NCBI GenBank assembly: GCA_036785325.1
Contig: JAXIVH010000018.1
Span: 6,045,214 to 6,109,213 of the forward strand
Direction of reading: 5' to 3'
Source: Urophycis tenuis
Taxonomy: Eukaryota > Chordata > Actinopteri > Gadiformes > Phycidae
DNA: 64,000 nt
The translations under genes were made by a program, and so were the position numbers. Below the pieces are notes generated by a model that saw only the letters and a program-made list of their open reading frames with translations, was not told the DNA's origin and did no database searches. This document shows, piece after piece, positions 54,258 to 64,000 of the stretch; the stretch's first letter is position 1; every line of letters begins with the position of its first letter.

Positions 54258-54815
54258 TCAGTATCTGTAGGTGGTGCATAACATTCCTCCACCGATGACC
54301 AGCAGCGCTCCGGAGACCCAGCCCACATATATGGACGCCCCGAGCTCGCCCCTCCTCTCCTGGGTGGCCAGGGGGTTGAAGAAGCCTGTGATGATGCTGT
54401 ACGCCGACCAGCTGACCGGAATGAGGCAGAGGACCCCGGCGACCACGAACACGGCGCCCCCGGCGATGCCCGCGCTGGTCTTCCTGCGCCCGTCGTGGCG
54501 GAGGAAGTTGGTGTGGCGGGCGCCCACCACCGTGAGCCCGATGGCCAGCGCGCTGACGCCGATGGAGGCGCAGACCAACGCCCGCGACGCCTGCAGGTCC
54601 CGGGGCAGCGCCAGCACTGAGTCGTAGGCCTTGCACTGGGAGTGACCCGTGCTCTGGACCACGCAGTTCATCCACAGGCCCTCCCAGAACACCTGCGCCG
54701 TGATGATGTTGGCGCCCACGAACGCCGTCACCTTCCACATGGGGAGGCCGCAGATGAGGACGGTGCCCAGAAAGCCGATCATGGCCAGGAGGATGGCGAC
54801 CAGTTGGTTTCCCAT
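54258..54815 (-). CDS. Claudin, short-tailed
   Basis: 185 codons from MGNQLVAILLAMIGFLG; the longer ORF upstream (from 54,890) has no claudin-like sequence. Single exon. W27, FWEGLW48, C51, C61 present; VVQSTGHSQC replaces the common TGQMQC. TM2-TM4 are more diverged than in the other copies (ARHTNFLRHDGRRKTSAGIA loop). The protein ends LCTTYRY almost at the membrane, so both the usual cytoplasmic tail and the YV PDZ ligand are missing, which would predict no direct ZO-1 binding. Confidence 0.9.
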   Translation of the reverse strand: MGNQLVAILLAMIGFLGTVLICGLPMWKVTAFVGANIITAQVFWEGLWMNCVVQSTGHSQCKAYDSVLALPRDLQASRALVCASIGVSALAIGLTVVGARHTNFLRHDGRRKTSAGIAGGAVFVVAGVLCLIPVSWSAYSIITGFFNPLATQERRGELGASIYVGWVSGALLVIGGGMLCTTYRY

Positions 54816-55794
54816 GGTAGTAGCAGTGGGGAGGACCGTGACGTTCCTCGCAGAGCTACCGAGCGGTCGCAGAGCCGCTGTGCCAGGCAAGTTCCTCTTC
54901 GGGTGTGAAGTGGGCCGTCAGTACCAGCATATTTTCTCCCTCTTGATGAAAACTGGACTGAATTTGGCTCTGTGCGAAGTCCTCCGCTCAGCGTGGACAG
55001 GGCTTGTTTCACTTTAGTCACAAGGAAGACAAAAACAGGGGCGGGGACAGTGCTACTCTATAGATCAGATTACCTGCTTATCCTGATTCCTTAGTTTGGA
55101 ACCAGAGGGCGGGCGAGGCGTCGCCATGGAGACGACGCATGAAAAGCTGCTTTGTGGGCAATGGGCGTCTGTAGAGTACTTCATCCATAACAAGGGATGT
55201 CTCCTGTACAATATTGTCCGCTTTTGCATTATGTGAAGCATTTAGGTGCCTTTCAGCAAGCCCGATCATCTTCAGATCACAAGCTGTGGCACCAAGATTG
55301 CCAGCAACATTACGTTTAGATATGAATGTGAAAAAATGTCACCTATTCATCCAATTGCCAGATGTAGTATGCCAAATTAAAAGTACACTCCCTGACATAC
55401 AAAAGGTTACTACAGGCCAACTAGAATGTTAAGGCAACCTTGTGTGAGCAAACCAGTCTCTAGCTGCATTTCTCCACAGACATGAAACACAAGACAAACA
55501 TTTAAGCCTGCACTGAAGCACAGGTTACCAAATGTTGAAAGTATTGCTACCAATACCAAAGTCAGCAACACAAATCATACACATCATGGCGCACTAGTGA
55601 GTCAGCAAGTAGAGCACTAGCACATGATGTGAAGGACCTCACACACTTTAAACAAAGTCCAGAAACCAGATGGTGCGAACCATTCAATTTAATGAAGCAA
55701 TAAAAGTCATACATTAAAAATCATAATTTAAAAAAAAACTAAAAGTATTCTTCCACATTTTAAAAACTGCTGAACCACTGGAGCGTTGAGGGGA
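54816..55794. other. Spacer between claudins 4 and 5
   Basis: No gene seen. A minus-strand ATTAAA-type signal near 55,690-55,700 may serve the next claudin. Confidence 0.5.
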
Positions 55795-56424
55795 TCAAAC
55801 GTAGGCCCCGCTGGCCGTGGAGCGCGGGGCAGAGTACTTCACAGAGTACCCGCGGTCCTTACGCTCAACGCACTGGCAGCAGAGGAGGGCGCCGCCGATC
55901 AGCAGCAGCCCCGCGGAGCCCCAGCCGATGAAGAGGGACGCGCCCAGCTCCCGCTTCTGGGCGCTCATCAGGATGGGGCTGTAGAAGTTCCGGATGACGG
56001 AGTTGGCCGACCACGACACGGGGATGAGGCACAGGATGCCGGCCACGAGGAAGAAGACGCCCGCCGCGATGGCCACCTTGTTCTTGGCCGCCTCGTCCTC
56101 GATGCAGTTGGTGCAGCGCCCCCCGGCGGTGGCCAGCAGGAGGCCCATCACGGCCACCAGGATGGAGATGACCACCAGGGCGCGGGCCGCCTGGAGGTCA
56201 GCGGGCAGGTTCAGCATGGAGTCGTACACCTTGCACTGCATCTGGCCTGTGCTCTGCTTCACGCAGTTCATCCACAGGCCCTCCCAGAAGGTTTGGGCCG
56301 TCACGATGTTGCTACCGATGAACGCTGACACCTTCCACATGGGGAGGGCACAGATGATGATGTCCCCCAGGAAGCCCACGGCGGCTAGGAAGATGCCAAA
56401 GACCTGAAGCCCAGCAGACACCAT
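55795..56424 (-). CDS. Claudin (claudin-3/4 type)
   Basis: 209 codons, single exon, start MVSAGLQVFGIFLAAVGFLG. W30, FWEGLW51, C54, C64; four membrane segments; tail CVERKDRGYSVKYSAPRSTA then SGAYV with YV PDZ ligand. Membrane-proximal CCQC may be palmitoylated, as known for claudins. The 5' flank carries GATGGAGCT and TTGCTTCTG short tandem repeats (56,457-56,520), probably in the 5'UTR. Confidence 0.93.
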   Translation of the reverse strand: MVSAGLQVFGIFLAAVGFLGDIIICALPMWKVSAFIGSNIVTAQTFWEGLWMNCVKQSTGQMQCKVYDSMLNLPADLQAARALVVISILVAVMGLLLATAGGRCTNCIEDEAAKNKVAIAAGVFFLVAGILCLIPVSWSANSVIRNFYSPILMSAQKRELGASLFIGWGSAGLLLIGGALLCCQCVERKDRGYSVKYSAPRSTASGAYV

Positions 56425-57304
56425 GACGTTACTAGATTGGTTTGGAGGAGAGTCAGGAGCTGATGGAGCTGATGGAGCTGATGCTGCTTCTGTTGCTTCT
56501 GTTGCTTCTGTTGCTGCTGCTTCACTGCAAAATCACTGTCAAATCTTGATTCTGCGTGTGGGACACCTGTGCATTTTGTACCTGTTGGCTGGGCTGTGGT
56601 AGCCTCTGATTGGTTGTTGGCTCACTGATTCATTGAAAGCACCTTCGGTAGTTAGACGAATCTGATTAGAGACACTTTTGAACGTTTGTATGTTCATTGG
56701 TGAGGAATTGTTTTTGTATTAGAGATCTATTCATTTTTGGGGGATTGGATTACAAAAACAGAATATTGGTTATGAAAAAGATATAAAAGATGGATTAGAG
56801 TAACAGTTCAAACCCTTAATCTATACACTCTTGTAGCCACTTCACAGTGCCTAGTGTTAATTGATAGACACGCCCCCTTTCTTGACCAACCACCAGAAGT
56901 TTTTTTTCCCTCTGATCACATCCTACATATACAGCAGCTGGAAGTATCTAGTTCCCTTTTGTCTTTCTCATGCCAGACCTCAGCTGTATACCTGTGCTTG
57001 TTCTGGTTTTTCTCTTTGTGTTGTGTTACCTGTTGTTATATCTGTGAGTGTAAACTCTTCCTCTTTAAGGTAAGTCATGATCATTAATCTGATGGTACAT
57101 GGTCCATTTAGTTGCTAAATAATTGCTCATTTGGGTAATTCCCTGTCAATATTTACATAGACAAGCTGATTGGTGTTGGCATTGTCTTCTGGATCTTTCT
57201 ACCTATAATGTAGCAATTTTGCACAAGATCTTTCATCGTTTTATGTGGTTCTCCTGTTGTTTTTCTTGGATGCATTTTAATGTCCTGAGCTTGTGAAATT
57301 CTTA

Positions 57305-57990
57305 ATAATACATTTTATTTGGAGGCGCCTTTCAAGACACCCAAGGACACCTTGGTGCAGGAGAACATACTCACAATAGATAAAACAGCCAGTCATGGCA
57401 AAGACATGACCAGCATGAACAGAACAAAACGAGACATGAGGTGGGTAGACGCATGTGGGAGGGAAGAATAAAACGGTGATACTGCGATAATGAGCGCAGT
57501 GGACAGTATACTCAACATTACAATGAATAGCCTACTTTGAACAGGTGAGTTTTGAGGTGGGATTTGAATGCTGTTATGGTTTCGGACTGTCAACTGTGTG
57601 GGCGGCCGGGAGTTCCAGAGCCTGTGGGGCAGTGCAGCTGAAGGCTCTAGCACCCATGGTGCTGAGGCCTGTGGGGCAGTGCAGCTGAAGGCTCTAGCAC
57701 CCATGGTGCTGAGGCCTGTGGGGCAGTGCAGCTGAAGGCTCTAGCACCCATGGTGCTGAGGCCTGTGGGGCAGTGCAGCTGAAGGCTCTAGCACCCATGG
57801 TGCTGAGGCCTGTGGGGCAGTGCAGCTGAAGGCTCTAGCACCCATGGTGCTGAGGCCTGTGGGGCAGTGCAGCTGAAGGCTCTAGCACCCATGGTGCTGA
57901 GGCCTGTGGGGCAGTGCAGCTGAAGGCTCTAGCACCCATGGTGCTGAGGCGTGGTGTGGGGGTGATCACAGGAGGTCATCAGTCCTCCTG
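57305..57990 (-). mobile_element. L2-like LINE 3' fragment, minus strand
   Basis: Starts with AATACATTTTATTTGGAGGC and GCCTTTC, the reverse complement of the L2 tail at 42,241-42,262 with small changes. A 47-bp unit inside has been amplified. Confidence 0.7.
57621..57950 (+). repeat. 47-bp tandem repeat, seven copies
   Basis: Units start CCTGTGGGGCAGTGCAGCTG at 57,621, 57,668, 57,715, 57,762, 57,809, 57,856 and 57,903, essentially identical. Created inside the L2-like fragment. Confidence 0.95.
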
Positions 57991-59232
57991 TGATCCATAG
58001 GGTGAATATGATTGTCTGTATCTGAAGTCAGTATGTTTTTGATGAACAAGCTTTTATTAAAGCACTTGTAGTGAATGACAACGCCACTAAACTCTTGACA
58101 TGGCAATACAATGCTTTGCCCATTTTACCAGGGTATTCCCACGTAATATGTAGTCTGTATTTTAGAACTTCTATATTGTGGGCACCAACATCTTGTATAT
58201 GATGACTTTTCTTTTTTCTTTTCTCCCCAGAACAGGGAGAACATTAGATGGTGCTTTAATAATCCCGGAGGGGTTCTTCAGCAGAAGCATCAATGGGGAT
58301 TTGAACCCAGTATCTCCTGGTTACCAAGCGGTTGTCACACCAAGACACTTGGTTACCAAGACACTTGTCAACATGAGAAATTATCAACTTTTTTTTTTTT
58401 TTTTTTTTCAATTAAACATTGCAATTTAAGTGTCATTTTAAGCTCTATTCTCTGGGGTGTGTGGTGTTGAACCTGATTGGACAGAAGTGGTGGTGCTGGG
58501 TATAGCTATGTGATTAGGAAAGCACTGAAACATTTCACATGCAGAAGAGTTTCATGTCTGTGCTTCCTCAGTCAAGGTACCTCAACGTGTTGTAGGAATA
58601 TATTTTGGAGTTGCAGAGGGAACGGAAGAGGGTAAAATGTTTTAAACTAAAAGTTTTTCACCATGTTGCATTTCACACACCTGTGAGTGACCAACTGTGC
58701 ATTCATGAAAACTGACAATAAAGTTGTCTTGAATTGGAAAAAGTGAATTTTACATGCTCAAGCATCAATTGCTATAAAACCCACTGGAGCTTGCTTTAAA
58801 ACTGCCACCTTCCACCGTCTTTGTGTACAACTTGGCTGAAAAGAAAGTGGCATGGCTGGTGGTTAAACCAGCCATCCTTCAGAATGCATGGGCCACAACC
58901 ATGACACTACAAATGTTAATATCTTTATTCAATCGCATTGTTTACTGCAAGCTGGCACTGTCAAAGATTGTCAGGGAGGCAGTGGTGAATGTAGATGCAC
59001 TTGTTTACAGATGTAGTGTAATGGTCTCTTGAACCAACTTCACATCGCCAACCAAAGGGTTCTTTCATACAACCCCCCCCCCACCCCCCACCCTTGTAAC
59101 CATGTCAGTAGCACGGCTCCACAGGGTCTGCCCTCTAAGGCAGCCATGGCTGTAAATCACCACTGTGGCTAAAGCCCACCCATCAGTCGGAGGGGCTTTC
59201 CTCGGGGGGGGGGGGGGGGGGGTTCAACCATT

Positions 59233-59237
59233 TATAA
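59233..59237 (+). promoter_or_regulatory. TATA box of the plus-strand claudin
   Basis: TTTATAAGG about 60 bp before the ATG at 59,295, which would place the start site near 59,265. A run of about 19 G ends ten bases before it. Confidence 0.6.
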
Positions 59238-59294
59238 GGCCTCTCTCTCTGAGACCCTTGAGGGTTTTCAGTCTGCGGAGGATCCAGGCCGGCC

Positions 59295-59927
59295 ATGGCG
59301 TCAATGGGGCTTCAGATTGTGGGCGTGGGCCTGGCGGTGCTCGGGTGGCTGGGCAGCATCATCATCTGCATGCTGCCCATGTGGAAGGTGTCGGCCTTCA
59401 TCGGCAACAACATCGTGACGGCGCAGACCATCTGGGAGGGCCTGTGGATGAGCTGCGTGGTGCAGAGCACCGGCCAGATGCAGTGCAAGATCTACGACTC
59501 CCTGCTGGCGCTGCCCGCGGACCTCCAGGCGGCCCGAGCCATGGTGGTCATCGCCATCCTGCTGTCGCTGATGGCGGTGCTGCTGGCCCTGGTGGGGGGC
59601 GAGTGCACCACCTGCGTGGGCCACGCGGCGGCCAAGGCCAGGGTGGCCCTCACGGCGGGGGTCTTCTTCGTGCTGAGCGGGGCCCTGTGCTTGGTGACGG
59701 TGTCTTGGCCCGCCAACACCATCATCAAGGACTTCTACAACCCCATGGTGGCCGACGCCCAGAGGAGGGAGCTGGGGGCCTGCCTGTACGTGGGCTGGGG
59801 GGCGTCTGGGCTGCTCCTGGTGGGGGGGCTGCTGCTCTGCTGCCAGTGTCCGTCCAGGGAGGACCGCTACAACGGGGGGAAATACACTCCGCCCAAGTCC
59901 ACCGTCCCGGGGAAGGAGTTTGTGTGA
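59295..59927 (+). CDS. Claudin (claudin-3/4 type), only plus-strand member
   Basis: 210 codons, single exon, start MASMGLQIVGVGLAVLGWLG. W30, IWEGLW51, C54, C64; four membrane segments; CCQC after TM4; tail PSREDRYNGGKYTPPKSTVP then GKEFV, a PDZ ligand with Phe-Val in place of Tyr-Val. AATAAA at 60,301-60,306 would give a ~0.4-kb 3'UTR. It is transcribed toward the claudin at 61,214, so the two are convergent, while it is divergent from the one at 55,795. Confidence 0.94.
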   Translation: MASMGLQIVGVGLAVLGWLGSIIICMLPMWKVSAFIGNNIVTAQTIWEGLWMSCVVQSTGQMQCKIYDSLLALPADLQAARAMVVIAILLSLMAVLLALVGGECTTCVGHAAAKARVALTAGVFFVLSGALCLVTVSWPANTIIKDFYNPMVADAQRRELGACLYVGWGASGLLLVGGLLLCCQCPSREDRYNGGKYTPPKSTVPGKEFV

Positions 59928-60300
59928 ACCCAGGAGTCCCGGAACCCAAAGCCAGCGGCTATGATGAAGTAACTTTTATCTTCATTTAAGATGGGATTTT
60001 TTTTTGTGAAAGCCATGTTTTGATTTATCGACGCTCTTCAAACCTCTTTACTGTACAACCATTTTATTTGAGTGCTATTTCAATGTTATGCAATGGAATG
60101 GTAAAGTAATAGTATAAGCTTATTGTAATGGTATGTTGTATTATAATGGTATAAGCGTATGTAATGTAAGCCGCAAACTAGTTTTCTAACTGTAGACCTA
60201 CTTCATTATTAAGTTTGTTGGCTATTTGTGCATTGACCTAACCTATGTTTTTTTTTCTATAATGCATTTCATTTCTGCCACTTGACGATGGATGGTTTTT

Positions 60301-60306
60301 AATAAA
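60301..60306 (+). terminator. Polyadenylation signal of the plus-strand claudin
   Basis: AATAAA about 375 bp after the stop codon, in AT-rich sequence. Confidence 0.6.
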
Positions 60307-61213
60307 ATATAACCTGTATACAAGATCGCCAAGTACATTGTTAAGCTGCGACAAATATTTGGATGTCTAGACTAGTCGTCCGTTATTTTCCCTCCCAAGT
60401 CTTTTGTCTGTAAAAGAAGCCATTAGGAGTTCAGCATGACTCGACAGAGGTGCCAGCCCTGGCTGCTGTGTAAATATCCACGCTTTGAATATGTGTGGCA
60501 GTCGCTTGGCAACATTTATCCAAGCATGCAAACAGAGTAGTTGTTGCTGGCTGGAATGACCGTGATTCCACTCAAGGCACAGTAAATTAACCCGATTGCT
60601 GTTCACCGTGTCTAGCATACAAAGCTCATTTGGACAGACGGCAGTTCCCTTGAATACGAGCACGTGATAACATGGACAGTTATTGTGGCGACGTTTTTGC
60701 GAGACATAATGACCATCTACATTTCACTTTGATTTAAAAAGGACAAGCAACAAACGATTTTTCTATGAAAGTTTAATTTTTTTTGTCTTCAAAGGATAAA
60801 ATAACAAAACATTAAATTAATTTGATAAAATGAAACATTATTTTTTAACAATGTTCTTACAAAATGACACACATTGAAGTACTACTGTATTGTTGGCCCA
60901 GTTTAATTGATATACATGCATGCACAATTCTGTGTCCTGTCAGCTTTCACAACATGCAAAATATATAATGGAAAAAAAAACAGTGCATCTATATAAATCA
61001 AATAAAAATGTACACATTCCAAGCACCTGTTGCTCTATGTGCATTAAGATACTTCAAATAGATTTAGCTTACAAAACTGATTAAGTCCTAGTGATCTCTA
61101 TTCTAGTAATCTCTACCATTTCCAAGTCCTGAAAGTCCCTCCGACTATACAAGGATGACCGCGACACACTTCCTGACGAGCCTCTGGCCTCGCCGTCCAC
61201 AGGGGGAGGAGCC
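60307..61213. other. Convergent spacer between claudins 6 and 7
   Basis: No gene; probably contains the 3'UTR of the minus-strand claudin at 61,214 (ATTAAA-type signal on the minus strand near 60,770-60,776). Confidence 0.5.
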
Positions 61214-61849
61214 TCACACGTAGTCCCTGTTCGACGAGGCGGACCTGGCGGGGGCAAACTTTGCCGCCACGTAGGGCCGGTTCTCCTTCGGGGGGCAGTT
61301 GTTACACAGCATCCCCCCTCCCAGCAGGAGCAGGCCTGCGGACCCCCAGCCCAGGTACAGCGAAGCCCCCAGCTCCCGGCGCTGGGCCGCGTTCACCAGG
61401 GGGTTGTAGAAGTCCCGGATGACGGCGTGCGCCGACCACGACACGGGGATGAGGATGAGGAGGGCGGCGATGATGAAGATCACCCCCGAGACGATGCAGG
61501 CTTTGGCCTTGGCCGTCTCGTCCTCCATGCAGTTGGTGCACTTCCCCCCCATCACCGCCATGAGCACTCCGAACACACCCACGATCACCGAGACGATGAC
61601 CATGGCGCGCGCGGCCTGCAGGTCCTGGGGCAGCGCCAGCATGGAGTCGTAGATCTTGCACTGCATCTGGCCCGTGCTCTGCACCACACAGTTCATCCAC
61701 AGGCCCTCCCAGATGGTCTGCGCCGTCACGATGTTGGCGCCCACGAACGCCGTCACCCTCCACATGGGCATGGCGCAGGTGATGATGGTGCCCACCCAGC
61801 CCACAAAGGCCAGCAGCACCCCCATCAGCTGGAGGCCCTGCGACACCAT
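61214..61849 (-). CDS. Claudin (claudin-3/4 type)
   Basis: 211 codons from MVSQGLQLMGVLLAFVGWVG; the 62 codons upstream in the same frame have no claudin character and are 5'UTR. Single exon. W30, IWEGLW51, C54, C64; KCTNCMEDETAKAKA loop; tail PPKENRPYVAAKFAPARSAS then SNRDYV with the YV PDZ ligand. A minus-strand TATAAG at 62,155-62,160, about 306 bp before the ATG, may be its TATA box. Confidence 0.94.
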   Translation of the reverse strand: MVSQGLQLMGVLLAFVGWVGTIITCAMPMWRVTAFVGANIVTAQTIWEGLWMNCVVQSTGQMQCKIYDSMLALPQDLQAARAMVIVSVIVGVFGVLMAVMGGKCTNCMEDETAKAKACIVSGVIFIIAALLILIPVSWSAHAVIRDFYNPLVNAAQRRELGASLYLGWGSAGLLLLGGGMLCNNCPPKENRPYVAAKFAPARSASSNRDYV

Positions 61850-63694
61850 GGTTACCTGCTGTTTGTGTGTGGGGGGCGGGGAGGTGGTGGTGGTGGGAGG
61901 AAGCCGCCTTGCAGTTGTGCTGTTCCTCAATAAAAAGAAGACGAGGAACGCAGAGATGCCTTTGAGTTGGAGGATCTGAGGAGCGTCTGAAGTGAATGGG
62001 ATCTCCTGTTGGCCGAGAAGATGGGTGCCCGCCACAGGCCGACGAAGGACGGCGACGATGACGAGGGAGCCTCCGGTATTCCGCTCGGACCGCGGTGTGT
62101 GCGTGAGGTCCTGCTCCAGTGTCGGTGTGCTGGGTGTGAACCTCCCGGAAATCTCTTATAGGACCAACTTTCAGGGTGGAGTTTCTGTGCTCCCAGACAA
62201 AAGCAGAAAGCTGACACTGGGACCCCCCCACAGGCTTTGTGTGCTGCGCAGCCTTAATTGTTCCACACAGTTGGTTTCTCCAAGCGATGTGCGTAGACCC
62301 CAGAACAATACATTATTTCCCCCACCTGTGCAAAAGCCCGCCAATACCCACGCACACGCACGCACACGCGCACGCACACACGCACACACACTGACACGAG
62401 CACATGCATAAATATATGCATGCTTGTACACACATTCAGACATACACACTATAATGTGTTGTTTTTTAGTAAGTCTCTGAAACAGAGTAACTCTCCACCC
62501 TGAAGCAGTCCAGAGAGAGCGTTTGCAGAGTGTTTCCTGCGGTCAAAGGACCAGACTTCAATGCAGCGCAACATGCCAGACACTGCCACAGGGCAGTTTT
62601 TTTTTCCCCCAGTCATATTTTCACCATTAAAGTGAACAGCAGAGGCAACTGCGATTTTTTTTTTTTTTTTTTTTACAACCCAGGCGTTGCACCTGTCTCT
62701 TCAACAGGTGCACTTCACAGGTGCAAATTGTTGACTTTGCACATCAGTATGAACACTTACACAATAAACAAGCTTGTAGATCAATTGAATTTTCACAATA
62801 AAATTGTTTTTATTTACGTATTACTTTATAATATGAATGATATTAATACAACAACCAACTACAACCAATCATAACACATTTTTCTAATTTGCAAAATGCT
62901 CTAAGACAATTAATCTAATTTCAACTAGCAAGTGATATTCAAAGTTTGAACAAAGACTGGTTCTCAGCCAGCCAACTAGTCTTTGTTCTACCACGCCTAG
63001 ACCTGATCCACAGGAAAAAGACAAGAAAGAAAATGGACGCTTACACAAAGGTAAACACGGACTGCATTCAAAATGGTGGCTTCCTGTATGGGAATATAGC
63101 TGATTGATTTGATTAAATGTGCTCATAGTAAACAAATTTGATCAAATCCAACACAATGGAGCAAAGAAAAGTGAACTGATACCAGTACATTAAAACATTG
63201 AATCACATCATCATCATACAAATGTGGACCAATCTTTAGGGTGGTGCAGCGGAAAGTATTTAAAAACCAATTACTTACTCACAAACACAAGACAAGAGTA
63301 TGATAATTATAACAAAATATTTATTCTTAAGACTTCAACATAAAAATAAAATCCAAAACATTGTTAATTTTAACATTATGAACATAATAAAATGACTAAC
63401 TTTACTTTAGTATAACATAACATCACTAAAATGATGTAATGATGTGTTTCGGAAGAAAGACAAAAATGAAACAATGGTTTTGACGTAAAAAAAGAAATGC
63501 ACTTGTTGGGTGTGGTTTGGGAATGGCATGGCCTGTAACACCTGCATACACCTGCACCAGAACATTCACACAGCACCCGAAACCCTCCGCAGAAAAACAC
63601 ACACTATTCCATAATAACAACCCTTTGCTTTAATATGCCTTCGCTTGCTTCCCTCTCCATGAGGGGGCAAAGGTCCCCCCCGCTGGGCTCCACC
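61850..63694. other. Spacer between claudins 7 and 8
   Basis: No gene. Contains a CA/CGCA repeat at 62,350-62,395, a poly-T run at 62,656-62,674, and a minus-strand AATAAA at 63,320-63,325 likely belonging to the last claudin. Confidence 0.6.
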
Positions 63695-64000
63695 TCAGAC
63701 GTAGTCTTTACCGGTCTTCCCTGACCCAGCATCGGAGCTGGCCGCCTTGTACCGGGCCGTGTAGGGGCTGTCGTCCTTGGGGGGACAGTTGCAGCAGAGC
63801 AGCCCTCCTCCAATCAGCAGGAGGCCGGCGGCGCCCCAGCCGATGTACAGCGACGCCCCCAGCTCCCTCTTCTGGGGGCTCTGCAGCACCGGGTTGTAGA
63901 AGTTCTGGATGATGGTGTTGGCTGTCCAGCACACGGGCACCAGCACCAGCACCGCGGTCACGATGAACATGACGCCGGCCGCGATGCCCACCTTGCTCTT
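63695..64000 (-). CDS. Claudin (claudin-3/4 type), C-terminal part; 5' end outside the window
   Basis: The last 102 codons are in view: KSKVGIAAGVMFIVTAVLVL (TM3), PVCWTANTIIQNFYNPVLQS (second loop), KRELGASLYIGWGAAGLLLI (TM4), and the tail CPPKDDSPYTARYKAASSDA then GSGKTGKDYV with the YV PDZ ligand. The TM1, TM2 and W-GLW-C-C part is beyond the right edge. Confidence 0.92.
   Translation of the reverse strand, partial: KSKVGIAAGVMFIVTAVLVLVPVCWTANTIIQNFYNPVLQSPQKRELGASLYIGWGAAGLLLIGGGLLCCNCPPKDDSPYTARYKAASSDAGSGKTGKDYV

Larger units (their letters stand above)
56425..59232. other. Spacer between claudins 5 and 6
   Basis: No supported gene. Holds the L2-like fragment with a 47-bp satellite (57,305-57,990), a poly-T run (58,390-58,409) and a G-run at 59,204-59,222. 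The small ORF at 58,823-59,032 has no recognisable features. Confidence 0.6.

Noticed and set aside
58823..59032. 69-codon ORF between claudins
   Set aside because: No recognisable motif and no promoter or splice evidence; its length is expected by chance.

Overview
The window is vertebrate nuclear DNA, most likely from a ray-finned fish. It has interrupted vertebrate genes with GT-AG introns, typical teleost transposons (tRNA-derived SINEs that share a tail with a LINE, L2/CR1, L1/Tx1 and Rex-like LINEs, BEL/Pao, PIF/Harbinger, hAT), many microsatellites, and an intronless claudin cluster of the kind known from teleosts. I cannot name the species from sequence alone.

Region 1 (1-14,761, minus strand) holds the first twelve coding exons of an nf2 (merlin) gene; the 3' end lies off the left edge. 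All exon junctions are in phase. Its introns carry a ~2.2 kb minisatellite of 20/22-bp units, a decayed Harbinger transposon that stops next to the exon 7 splice donor, SINEs and a LINE tail split by a MITE. Region 2 (14.8-22 kb) is the head-to-head spacer between nf2 and a complete five-coding-exon mettl27 gene on the plus strand. The spacer contains a 1.2 kb element with a perfect 48-bp terminal inverted repeat.

Region 3 (22.1-43 kb) is a transposon graveyard: a nearly full L1/Tx1-like LINE, a gag-like fragment, a hAT transposase split by two insertions, a minus-strand LINE 5' fragment, and an L2/CR1 LINE cut by a BEL/Pao retrotransposon (5-bp target duplication) that itself carries a 515-bp insertion (8-bp target duplication). 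Just beyond it lie the last two exons of a second mettl27 copy (42,997-43,948) with no upstream exons seen, so the transposons fill the space between the two copies.

Region 4 (46.7-64 kb) is a claudin array: eight genes, seven on the minus strand and one on the plus strand. Six are single-exon genes, one has three exons, and one is cut by the right edge. Their proteins are four-pass tight-junction proteins with the extracellular W-GLW-C-C motif. They differ mostly in the C-terminal tail: typical PDZ ligands ending in V, one long tail ending TYL, and two genes without such a ligand. In mammals METTL27 also lies beside CLDN3 and CLDN4 (the Williams-Beuren region), so the mettl27-claudin linkage looks ancestral. 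The nf2 neighbour is not part of that mammalian block.

I did not find a convincing new biological system. The best leads are the partial mettl27 duplicate with a GC splice donor, the nested transposons with readable target duplications, a likely gene-conversion tract between two claudins, and a claudin with a long, repeated C-terminal tail.
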